NCBI RefSeq assembly: GCF_016808335.1
Contig: NC_053137.1
Span: 48,227,781-48,291,780, forward strand
Source: Panicum virgatum
Taxonomy: Eukaryota > Streptophyta > Magnoliopsida > Poales > Poaceae
DNA length: 64,000 nucleotides
Direction of reading: 5' to 3'
Of the stretch, positions 54,333 through 64,000 are shown one piece after another (the stretch's first letter is position 1; every line of letters begins with the position of its first letter). Below the pieces are notes generated by a model, which saw only the letters and a list, made by a program, of their open reading frames with translations, did no database searches and was not told where the DNA came from. The position numbers were made by a program, and so were the translations under genes.

Positions 54333-55471
54333 CTACTAATGTCAATGTTGTGGCCTCCTACCTGAACAACATTGAGCCGCTCAACAGTGCAAACTTTCAT
54401 AAGTGGAAGGGCAAGGTCATCACGTGCTTGGCTTGGAATGATCTTGATGTTGCTCTGAGGGAGGATAAGCCTGTTGCGCCTGCTGCTGGAGCTAGTACAG
54501 CTCCAAATGAGAAGTGAGACATATCTGATCGTATGGCTCTCATGATTATGATGCAGACCATCAGTGCTGGAATCAAGGGCGGCATCCCCACTAAGAATGC
54601 TAAGGGGGTTGATCTGAATGCTAAGGAGTACCTGGCCAAGATTGAGGAGAACTTTAAGAGCTCATCTAAGACTTATGCTAGTACACTCATCATGAAGTTG
54701 GTGGGTTCTCGGTACAATGGTCAGACTGGCATAAGGGAGCATATCCTCAATACGTGTGATATGGCTAACAGGCTTAAGGAAATGCAGATGGAGATCTCTG
54801 AAGGTTTTCTTGTGCATTTCATCATGACATCATTACCTTCACAGTATGCTGCGTTTAAGATTAACTACAACACCAACAAGACTGTCTGGTCTATCAGTGA
54901 GTTGATCAGCTACTGTGTTGAAGAAGAAGAAAGGCTTAAGACTGAGAAGATGAAGGATGTTGTCAACATGGCCGGCAACCTCAGCATTTCAGACACTCCT
55001 AAGAATCAGCATGAGTCAGGTAGCAGCAAGCAGGGCCAAGGGAAGTATAAGAAGACTGGGAATAAGAACTATGGGCCCAAGAACAACAACAACAAATTCA
55101 AGCGCCATCAGACTAAGGGCGGCAAGATGTTGTGCTCTTTTTGTGATTCGGCTAAGCATCTTCAGAAAGCCTGTCCTAGATTCAAGGAATGGCTGAAAGA
55201 ACAAGGTAAGTGTGATATTGTTTCGTTCATTGATGAGTTATTCTTAACGGATTTTTCTCCTAATACTTGGTGGATTGACTCAGGTGTTACTGTGCACATC
55301 TCTAATTCATTACAGGTATTCCATTCGATCCGAACTATAAGAAGGGAGGAGCGAAGCCTAAGAGTGGCTGATGGGACTCCAGTTGAAGTTGAAGGAGTTG
55401 AAAGCTTCCACTTAGAGTTGTCGGCGGCTTCCAGCTTAATTTTGATGATGACCTTTATGCTCCTAGTTTAA
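54333..55471 (+). pseudogene. Element C gag and protease, with stop and frameshift
   Basis: Copia gag beginning NVNVVASYLNNIEPL, interrupted by TGA at 54515-54517 where most relatives would have Trp. It continues through a UBN2-type domain (EGFLVHFIMTSLP), a basic stretch and one zinc knuckle (CSFCDSAKHLQKAC, about 55135), to a protease motif DSGVTVHIS (about 55278). The frame shifts near 55425, where FDDDLYAPSL continues in another frame. Confidence 0.85.
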
Positions 55472-56350
55472 AGAGAAACTTAATTTCTATTTCAGCATTA
55501 GATGATTCGGGTAATTTTTGTGAGTTTGGAAACAATCAGTGTGTGATAAAGTTTAATTCAATAAATGTAGGTCTTGCTGTCAGGCAAGGCAAAGTTTATA
55601 TGCTCTCTCTTGATAATGATTCTGTAATGAATGTTGGTAATATTTCGCATAAGCGCAAGCGATTTAATGAGACATCTTCAAAACTATAGCATTGTCGTTT
55701 AGGCCACATTTCGAGGGGGAGAATGAAACGTCTCATTAAAGATGAAATACTTGATAAGTTAGATTTCTCCGATTCAGACCGCTGCATTGACTACATTAAG
55801 AGAAAATACGCTAAGACTATTAAGAAAGGCGCCACTAGAAGTTCGGGCGTGTTAGAATTAATTCACACAGATATCTGTGGTCCGCTCTCAGTGACATCAG
55901 TAGATGGTTATGATTCTTTTATAATGTTTACTGATGATTATTCTCGTTATGGACATATCTACCCCATTCGTAAGTGTTCAGATGCGATAGAAATTTTTAA
56001 GGTCTATAAATAAGAAGTTGAGAAACAGCACAACACTTCCATTAAGATTGTAAGATCAGATAGGGGTGGAGAATATTATGGAAAGCTTGGACAATATGGT
56101 CAGATTAAGGGGCCATTTGCCAAGTACTTAGAAGAAAATGGCATAAGAGCACAATACTCGCCGGGAGAACCACAGCAAAATGGAGTTGCTGAACGTCGCA
56201 ACCGTACGCTAATGGATATGGTACGGAGCATGCTCAGTTATTCCAGCTTGCCTGTGGAGCTGTGGATGGAAGCATTAAAGATAGCAGCTCATATATTTAA
56301 TCGGGTTCCATCTAAGTCAGTTCCCAAGAAAACCAGCTCTTCCTGACTGT
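55472..56350 (+). pseudogene. Element C integrase, broken
   Basis: Zinc domain HCRLGHISRGRM (about 55692), degraded Cys pair; core with HTDICGPLS, FTDDYSRYG and, after a stop near 56013, VRSDRGGEYYG and PQQNGVAERRNRTL (about 56170). Ends in stops near 56346, after which part of the linker is missing. Confidence 0.85.
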
Positions 56351-56457
56351 TATGAGACATATTTAAGTGAGAATTTGATGATGTTGGGAAGATTAATGAC
56401 CCTGCCACATTCAGAGAGGCAGTTGAAAGTGAGAATTCCACTAAATGGATTGAAGCC

Positions 56458-57137
56458 ATGGAAGAGGAACTAAAGTCTATGAGTTCTAATCAGGTCTGGG
56501 ATTTAATAGAAATTCCTGATGGAGTCAAAATAGTAGGCTGTAAGTGGGTCTACAAAACTAAATGTGATTCCAAAGGGAAGATCGAAAGATTCAAGGCAAG
56601 GCTCGTAGCTAAAGGGTTTACACAGAAGGAAGGAATCGATTATAACGAAATCTTCTCTCCTGTGTCTACCAAAGATTCATTCAGAATTGTCATGGCACTT
56701 GTAGCACATTTTGATATGGAGTTACATCAGATAAATGTTAAGACTGCGTTCCTAAATGGAGACTTAGATAAGACAATTTATATGGCGCAACCAGAAGATT
56801 TTGCCATTAAAGGTAAAGAATATATGAGATGCAGATTAAAGAAATCCATTTATGGACTTAAGCAAGCATCCAGACAGTGGAACCTCAAATTCGATGAAGT
56901 TATTAAGAAATTCGGATTTGTGGAAAATGATGCAGATAGATGCATCTACATTAAGGCCAAGGGTGAAGACTAATAATTCTAGTACTGTATGTAGATGACA
57001 TACTGTTAGCCTGCAACGATAAAAATATGTTGCATGAGACTAAGAATTTTCTCTCATCTCATTTTGATATGAAGGATCTTGGTGAAGCCTCGTATGTACT
57101 TGGCATTGAGATACACCGAGACAGAGCCCAAGGCGTA
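56458..57137 (+). pseudogene. Element C reverse transcriptase, upstream of insertion D
   Basis: RT with WVYKTKCDSKGK, INVKTAFLNGDL and YGLKQASRQWNLK, then two stops near 56973; the active site YVDDILLA follows at about 56990. Interrupted at 57137 within the sequence after LGIEIHRD. Confidence 0.88.
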
Positions 57138-60100
57138 TGAAGCGTCCCCACATAAGTAGAGACTAAATGTGATACAAATATCAGTCCCAGGAGGCTGATA
57201 ACACATTTATCCAACATATGGTTTAGTCACCGTACAAACCTCCGAGGAGACAGACACTCGATACAAACAATGATAAGCAATAAAACAGCTACGGTGATAC
57301 ACCAAAGCACGACCCAGACAGTTTCCAGCTCGGGCTCGGAGTAACGCGCTAGCAGAAGCATCTTGCAGAGGGCCAACACCACAGGCAAGGTTGGGTGCGG
57401 ACGCAACCTCTACTCAACGTCTTCAACAATGAAGTCCGGATCTTCCTCTAAAGCAAAACCAGAAATATAAGTTGGGTGAGTATAAAAATACTCAACAAGT
57501 CCAACCCCATCCACGGAGGGGGGATAACACAGATATGCATAGGATAATTCAAGGATAAGGTTGAGGTTCATTTGCAGTAAAGCTAGATTTTACACATGCA
57601 AGGGTTTATTTTTGAAAAGGATTTTCTCAAAGCGATTCTTTACTAACCGAGTAATGAGTGTGGTTGATCCTACACAAAGGATCCAAGTTTTAATGCTACC
57701 GGACTCCTCATCCGCAGTAGCTCACGGCACAACTGCCGGGCACTTTTCCAAAACACTCACGCCAACCCAACCAATCCCAGAAGAAGTGCTAGTTGTGTGA
57801 CCAAACCGTAACTCGCTCAATACCGTGAGCACGGCTATTCGAATAGGTTTTACACTCTGCAGAGGTTGTACACTTTACCCACAAGTGGGGTACCGCAGCA
57901 CGTTCACCTTAGTGTCGGTGCAGATCCCAGCAAAGCCATTACCCATCTTAGCTAAGCCTGACTAGTCAACACGGACTCCACCAAGGGGTTAACCTACCAA
58001 TGAGGACTTAACCGGGGCATAAGTCACATTGATCTTATCCCGTCTCATTGGCCACCCGTTGCTCTCAGCTCTCCTGATGACTAACAGACTAGCTAGTGGA
58101 GCTTATGCTAAGCCGTTGCCACACACAACGGTCGAGTGGTTGCACGATAGTTGAGTTAGGCAAGATGACACATCAACTCAGTTCTTAACTGTGACAATGT
58201 AAGATGGATATCTCTCAACCTTGCTCAACCACGCCGGTATGAGCACATCTTTTGGCAATTCACACAGACATGCCATCCATCTCATCTAAGCACATCTTTC
58301 TTTTAGTTTCCAAAAAGTCCACATTTTCTCTTCCCACACACTCACACATTTTTTTTTGATAAAACAAGTTGTACCATTTTTGATGTGTTGTAATGTAAGC
58401 ACAAGGTCCTAAGCATTCTAGCAGCGATTAACATCCACATAGAATAAATCATATTTAGATATTAATCTAGGTGGTCAAGGAATGGTTATAACAAATCAAG
58501 GGGTGGCTATCCAACCATGTTTTTAGCAGTCAAAGCACATGCAGTTTTGTAAAACAGGCCAATAGGTTGTGTTTATAAAACTGGGTTAAATATGCAATCA
58601 AAGGATGAGATTGAACTTGCCGTCTTCGAATCCTTCCGGGAGCTCCTGCTCGCGGTACGGGTCTTCTGGCTCCGGCTCGCGGAACGCTCGGCAAACTCCT
58701 CGATGGGTTCTCCCTCGTTCACATCGGTATCTACAGCGCACACAAACAAACACAAAATAAATAAATAAAAAGAAATAAAGGTTTTAACGTTGAGCTCGAA
58801 TTAGAAGAAATTTAGATATGAAGATAGGAAGAATATTTTTTGGAGATTTTCTAATGACATAGCTAAAATAATGTTGGAAATGGTATGGTTGAGTTTCAAA
58901 ATAATTGGAGGATTTTTGGGAGTATGAAATGATAAGTTAACGAGGTATTTAGAGGCTAAATACGGATCTAGGGGCCTATTTGTAATTAGTTTTGAGAGTT
59001 AAAGGACTTGAATAGAATTTTGGAAAATGTTCGGGCTACTCTGGAAATGGGCAGGGGTTTATCTAGAATTATTTTTGTATAGTGGAGGGGCTCATTTTCA
59101 GAAAGGAAAATAGGAAGGGCTTCTTTGGAAAAGGACCTAGAGAGAGGGGGGTTCTTTAAAAGAAAAAGGGAAAGGGCAGGGGGTTAAGGGCAAAAGTGCC
59201 CTTCTTCTTCCTCTCTCCCGTGACTAAAACAGGGTAGGGGGAGGGGCGACGCCTGCGGCCGTGGGCATGGCGGCGGCCGATAGCAGGGGAAAACGGAGAG
59301 GGGGCTGCGGGGGATCGATCCCCCCTAATTTGGGCGGTGGCGGCCTGTGGAGGCGGCGCCATGGCGGCGGCTGGCTCCGGTGTGCGTGGCGGCGGTACTG
59401 CGGGGCTCGGCGGTGGCCGGGGCTAGGGGGAAAAGGACAGGGAGGCAAGGGGATTCTATTCCCCTCCTCACCTCAAGCAGGGGCGGCGCGGGGAGGCGGC
59501 TCCGCGGTGGCTGGCGGAGGTGGGTGGCAGCGGCTCTTGGTGGCGGCGCTGGGGAACTGGGGAGGGGGCTAGCGGCGGCGGTGAGGTTCGTGGTGGTGGA
59601 GAGCTCGGTGAAGGGGGCTATTTATAGGCCGGCGAGGGCGGGAAGGAGGGGGGCTGCGGTGGTGGCCTGCCGGCGAGCTCGGCGGGGCGGCTTTAATGGC
59701 ATGGGGGCGGGTTTGGGCGTCGTGGAGCGGCGCGGTCGTCGAGGGCGCCGGTGTGCAGGGGTGGGCGGCGCAAGTGGAGGAGGGTGGAGGGGGCGGGCCG
59801 TTGTGCTCGGCGTGGAGCTCTGCTCGCGAGCAGTGCTGCTCGGCTTTGCCGAGGCGGGCACAGGGCAATGAGACGGGTCGGGTAGGGGCGAACGACGCGG
59901 CGAGCATCCCGGGCGCGTGGAGCGCGTGGGGGCAGGGGCGCGCGTGCGGCGCGTGGGCACATGGAGTCGCGTGTGGGCAGGGAGCAGGAGGGAAGAAGGG
60001 GAAGAAGGAAGAAAGGAGAAGAGAAAAATAAAAAGGAGAAAAAGAAGAAGAAAAGGAGAAAAGGGAAAAGAGGAAAAAAAGGAGAGAAAAAGAAAAGGAG

Positions 60101-60326
60101 GCGACAGCGGGATTCGCGGCGCCGGGCGTGGCGTCGACGAGAAGCGACGCGCATGAGAAACGAGGAGACAGGGAAAATTTTAAACGATGATTGATTTCGG
60201 TGTCGGGACGGAGATTTGATTTTGGTGTCAGGACGGCGAATTGCCGAAAAAAAATTTAGCTACGAAAAGATTTTGAAAGATATTTTTAGCGAGTAATTTA
60301 TTTGGGTGAATTTTCAGGATGTTACA
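57138..60326 (-). mobile_element. Insertion D: 3.2-kb LTR-like element (solo LTR or non-coding element)
   Basis: Inserted in element C RT with a perfect 5-bp duplication GCGTA (57133-57137 and 60327-60331). Ends are TG...CA; on the minus strand it starts TGTAACATCCTGAAAA, a form seen at LTR starts of grass retrotransposons. No gag or pol. Contains low-coding AT/GC mosaics, a GC-rich (GGC)n part at 59230-59960 and a purine tract at 59985-60110. Best read as a solo LTR left by recombination; a non-coding LARD-like unit is the alternative. Orientation is inferred from the TGTAACA end. Confidence 0.7.
59985..60110 (+). repeat. Polypurine tract of about 125 bp
   Basis: Almost uninterrupted A/G ('gaagaaggaagaaaggagaa' and similar) inside insertion D. 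Low-complexity sequence, capable in principle of triplex formation. Confidence 0.75.
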
Positions 60327-60331
60327 GCGTA

Positions 60332-61186
60332 CTAGGATTATCTCAGAGAGCTTATATTGAGAAAATGCTTAAGAAATATAATCTTGATATGTGCAACACG
60401 TCACCTGTTCCATTGCAGAAGGGCGATAAGCTAAATAGAAGTCAATGCCCCAAGAATGATTTTGAAAGAAGTAAGATGAGTAATATTCCATATGCATCAG
60501 CTGTGGGAAGCTTGATGTACGCGCAGGTCTGTATGCGTCCAAACTTGGCATTTACGGCCGGAGTATTTAGCAGATATCAGTCTAATCTAGGATGGGCTCA
60601 CTGGATAGGCGTTAAGAAGGCATTAAGATATTGCCAAGGCACAAAACATTATATGTTAATATATAAGAGATCAGATAACCTTGAGGTTGAATGTTACACT
60701 GACGCTGACTTTGCTGGTGATGAAGATGACATGGAGTCTACTTCCGGTTATATTTATACACTAGCAGGGGGAGCGATATCATGGAGAAGTGGTAAGCAAG
60801 GTGTAACGGCTGCATCTACAATGAAAGCTGAATTTGTGTCATGTTAAAATGCCACGGGACAGGCAGTGTGGCTTAAGAACTTTATACCGGCATTAAGACT
60901 TGTTGATAGTATCTCGAGACCTATCACAATGTACTGCGACAATCAGTCTGCAGTTTTCTTTTGCGCAAACGATAAACTAAGTGGTGCTTCTAAGCACATA
61001 GATCTTAAGTATCGTGTCGTGAAAGATAGAAACCGGGACAATACACTTAAGATTAAGCATATAAGTACTAAAGAAAATATTGCGGATCCGCTCACAAAAG
61101 GTCTACCACCAATCCTTTTTCAGAAGCATGTCCTAGGCATGGGTCTGGTGAGTAGCCTGGATCAAGTCCTGGTTCAGGGCCATTAA
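60332..61186 (+). pseudogene. Element C RNase H end, downstream of insertion D
   Basis: Resumes with LGLSQRAYIEKMLKKY, then SAVGSLMYAQVCMRPNLAF, YTDADFAGDEDD and STMKAEFVSC, a stop at 60845-60847, then YCDNQSAVFF, SKHIDLKYR and KENIADPLTKGL. Gene order and sequence show it is the continuation of the RT at 57137. Confidence 0.88.
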
Positions 61187-61398
61187 ATTTCCCCAAAATA
61201 AGAGTAAGAGTTCTGACAAGGTTTCTCAGTAAGACTATGGGTAATGTTGTCCCAGTATGCTGTTGTGCTGCTGATGACATATTGGTCTGGTACTTACTGA
61301 TTTACTGAGGAGGGATGTCAATTTAGTTTAGATTAAGTCAGTGACAGAATAGTCGTTAGTTTAAGTTTAAGTTGTTGACCTTCGGTCAAGGGGGAGAA

Positions 61399-61937
61399 TG
61401 TTGGATTTGTTTGTTTTGACCTCGGTCAACCCATAACCAATGTGATTAGAAGGGGATATCTATTCCCTAAATCTCGAACTCGGAAACAAATCCCGAGTCC
61501 AGCTTTGCCGTGATCGGGAGGCAAAACCTAAGCCCATTGGGCTCGGCCCCGGGCCTACAGTGCGACTATAAGCAGAGGAAGGGTTTCCCCATAGGGTTTC
61601 CCCATCCCAAAATCTCGTGATTCTCACGTAGTCCACCCTAACCGATCGCTAAGCGCGCTGGAAGGCTCAGAAGCTCGAGTGCCACGTCCGGGGCAGTCTC
61701 GGTGATGCCCAGAAGGACGCCGCTACCCCGTGAAGTCGCTCAAGGAACGACTACGCTACGCCTCCGACTCCGCCCTCGTCGTCGACCACATCACCACTGC
61801 ACCGATGACCATGGACGCCACGGCCACCGGTGCAGGACCAAATCTTCATGTTAATCTGGGTTAGTGAACTAAATGTGATCTACTGTGTAGACTAGATGAT
61901 CCTGTTAAGAATGTTCTAAGTTAATATTCTACTAACA
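61399..61937 (+). repeat. 3' LTR of element C
   Basis: TGTTGG...ACTAACA, homologous to 52256-52780 with indels and many substitutions. Preceded by 'gtcaagggggagaa'. Confidence 0.9.
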
Positions 61938-61942
61938 GTCTG

Positions 61943-62181
61943 CACAACCGGCACCCAACCACCTTTTCTCCTCTGCACGCTCGCCCAAGCAGCTCGTTCC
62001 TGCACCGCACGAGCCAAGCTCGGGGAAAACGCTCGAATCCTATATTCCCCGTGAGCCTTGCTTGAGTGGTACGATCGCATGTGCGTAGCCTAGCTCAAGC
62101 GTCCGCGCAAGCAAGCAAACACCGCGCACCTGCATGCCGTCAGCCTGGTCAGAGGGCAAACAGGCATCCAAACACGCCCTA
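61943..62181. mobile_element. Partial MITE beyond element C
   Basis: Closely similar to the right half of 51783-52243, from 'cacaaccggcaccc' to 'atccaaacacgccct'. Element C lies at its left edge. Confidence 0.75.
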
Positions 62182-63360
62182 GGCAATCACCGGGGCACCG
62201 CTTCTCTCTCTTCTCTCTCAGGTCACGCCGCCCAGCCGCCAGCCCGCGTCTGCTCCTCCCTCCGCTCCCACTCGCATCCTCCATCCTCCGGAGTTTGCGG
62301 GCGAGCGCGACGGACACTGCACACCACCGAGCACCTCCAAGAGCTTCCATCGACCTTCTTCCGCAACCGCAGTGACACATCGACGATTGGATCTGTAGGA
62401 TGCAGCTTCCTATTTTGATTTTGTGATTCCTATTTTGATCTGTAGGACTATCTCTGTATTTATTTTTTCTATTCATGGGCAAAACCTTTGGCTGTGATTT
62501 ATGCGTACATAGCGACTAGATCTTGGTTTTGCAATTTCTTTTTGCATGCGGAGAACTCATGATTCCAAGTTCGATTAGTTCAATCGTATTCGAAGACCGA
62601 ACCGAACTAACCTGCTCGGTCTTAAGAAATTTCAGGAACTGATCGGTTCCTATTTTCAACTAACCGAAATTTATAAAAAACTGAAGAACTAAACCGATCG
62701 GTTCGGTTTGACCCAATGCCCACCCTATTGCCTGGCCCCATACCAAAATGCTATTGTGCGCCCCATCCCTATCTCCGGTAAGGTTATATGTCACCTGCAG
62801 CGACGAAGTCGGGATCCATCACCTGAATTGGCCCACGAGCGGCCCAATAACCATCTTCTCCCTCAGCCCGCATGGTGCTCCTAGACGGTGGCTGCTCGCC
62901 CCTACGTCGTTCTCTATGTTCATCTCCGGCAGCAGGAGCCGTCGAATTTGCCGTTGCCGAGCACCGCCACTGGAGTTGCTCGAACCTGCACTGCCAGTGA
63001 TGGAGTTGCTCGCCCCTACGCCGCCATCCAACCCTATCTTCGATGGCTCCCGCCATCTAATCCGTTGCCACCAACCCCTGCCGCCCTAATATGTCTTCAT
63101 TGAGCATAAGGAGCTCATCATGACTTCCCCACCACCTCTGCAGGCCACAGGATATCCTCCACGGCTTGTGGCCAGCAGCATCCGCCGCCCTGCCTGCAGC
63201 CAGCCACCACTGCCCCTAACGAGAGGAGGAAGAAGACCATCGTCGTGGGCTACGAAAATTCAAGATGGGCCAAATACGGCTTCAGGTGATGGCTCGTGTT
63301 TTTGTAGCGGGAGAGATGTATAGCCTCGCCGTGCTCCCATTTCAAAATGGCAAAATAGCC
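62182..63360. other. No gene recognised
   Basis: 62190-62400 is CT-rich and leader-like. 62570-62720 carries repeated 'gaaccgaac', 'gatcggttc' and 'ccgatcggttcggttt' units typical of low-complexity grass repeats. The short frames in 62740-63330 overlap each other on both strands. Confidence 0.35.
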
Positions 63361-63893
63361 AAATTTATATCCCTGAACTATGGGGCTTGGCCCTATTTGA
63401 TTCTTGAACTATGAAAACGTCCAATTTAGCCCTTGAACTATCCTAATTGACCCAACTTCATCCTTGAATGTGACGTGGTACGCCATGTAGGCTACTTCAG
63501 TCACCGCTTAGTTAGTTTGGGGTATAAAATGTCATTTTTGCCCTCCATTTATAGAGCAGGCTTAACACAGACAACTTTTAGTCTGCATCGAGCCGATCGC
63601 TCCCTAGCAAGGTCGTCGCCCCTCCTAGATAGCGCATGTCATCAATGGCAAGAGGAGGAAGCGGCTCGATGCAGATTGAAAGGTGCCTGTGTTAAGCATG
63701 CTCTATAGATGGAGGGTAAAAAGAACATTTCATATCCCAAACTGACTAAGCGGTGACTAAAGTAGCCTATGTGGTGTGGCACGTTATAATCAAGGATGAA
63801 GTTGGGCCAACTAAGATAGTTTAGGGATTAAATTGGACGCTTTCATAGTTCATGGACCAAATTGTGCGAGACCCATAATTTAGGGACATAAAA
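63361..63893. mobile_element. Long terminal inverted repeat element (foldback / MULE-like)
   Basis: Left arm 63361-63594 ('ccctgaactatggggc' ... 'ctgcatcgagccg') and right arm about 63656-63893 ('cggctcgatgcagat' ... 'cataatttaggg') are reverse complements over about 230 bp, with a loop of about 60 bp. The arms contain no coding sequence. Target duplication not resolved. Confidence 0.75.
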
Positions 63894-64000
63894 GGGGTAA
63901 CGGAAAGTTCAAAATATCAATATGATTGGCATGTTCTGAAGTTCAGGACTTATACGATGTGCCATGAATATATGCTCTGCAACATTGACAGATTGCCATT

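Larger units (their letters stand above)
52256..61937 (+). mobile_element. Element C: Ty1/Copia retrotransposon, decayed, carrying insertion D
   Basis: LTRs 52256-52780 (525 bp) and 61399-61937 (539 bp), target duplication GTCTG at 52251-52255 and 61938-61942. tRNA-Met-type primer site 52783-52794 and polypurine tract 61388-61398 ('aagggggagaa'). Without D it is about 6.5 kb. Contains gag, protease, integrase, RT and RNase H remnants in Copia order with several stops. LTRs differ by indels and many substitutions, so the insertion is older than B. Confidence 0.92.

Noticed and set aside
59156..60200. Many long frames in the GC-rich part of insertion D
   Set aside because: All are low-complexity Gly/Ala/Arg or Pro/Arg products of GGC repeats on both strands, with no domain.

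Overview
Nuclear DNA of a flowering plant, most likely a panicoid-type grass. This is inferred from GT-AG introns in every host gene, GC-rich first exons, serine carboxypeptidase-like (SCPL) and RBP47-type genes, a Cassandra TRIM with a 5S-rRNA domain, Sirevirus-type Copia elements, small Helitrons and the abundant grass 'GGCCTTGTTTAG' MITE family. More than half of the 64 kb is transposable-element DNA. No rRNA operon, tRNA, CRISPR or bacterial feature was seen.

Layout. 1-1918: non-coding, with a 146-bp tandem duplication. 1919-4176 (+): patatin-like acyl hydrolase gene, seven exons, intact. 4177-6160: no gene seen. 6160-10040: a duplicated segment carrying two small secreted-peptide precursor genes with a C-terminal CEP-like motif. 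The second copy is interrupted in its last codons by a 780-bp Cassandra TRIM. 10045-14000: MITEs and unassigned DNA. 14221-18556 (+): six-exon gene for a three-RRM RBP45/47-type protein. 18896-21493: two related Helitrons. 22101-24282 (-): SCPL gene 1. 24407-45213: a 20.8-kb nested block made of a decayed Copia element (A, minus strand) whose 3' LTR was hit by a very young, nearly intact Sirevirus-like element (B, plus strand). 47339-50388 (-): SCPL gene 2, with a third Helitron in intron 3. 51783-62181: a MITE cluster split by Copia element C, which itself carries a 3.2-kb LTR-like insertion D. 63361-63893: a long inverted repeat.

How it fits together. The SCPL genes are tandem paralogues with the same exon phases. 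They were about 2.2 kb apart before element A landed about 60 bp upstream of the TATA box of gene 1. Order of insertion can be read from 5-bp target duplications: AAAGT for A, then CCCTT for B inside A; GTCTG for C, then GCGTA for D inside C; and AAGAT/AATAT for Cassandra. The most unusual structure is in element B: 13-bp palindromes of the form GCGGAC-N-GTCCGC, repeated as pairs with a 22-23 bp centre-to-centre spacing, six pairs in each LTR and five more between pol and a third, env-position ORF.
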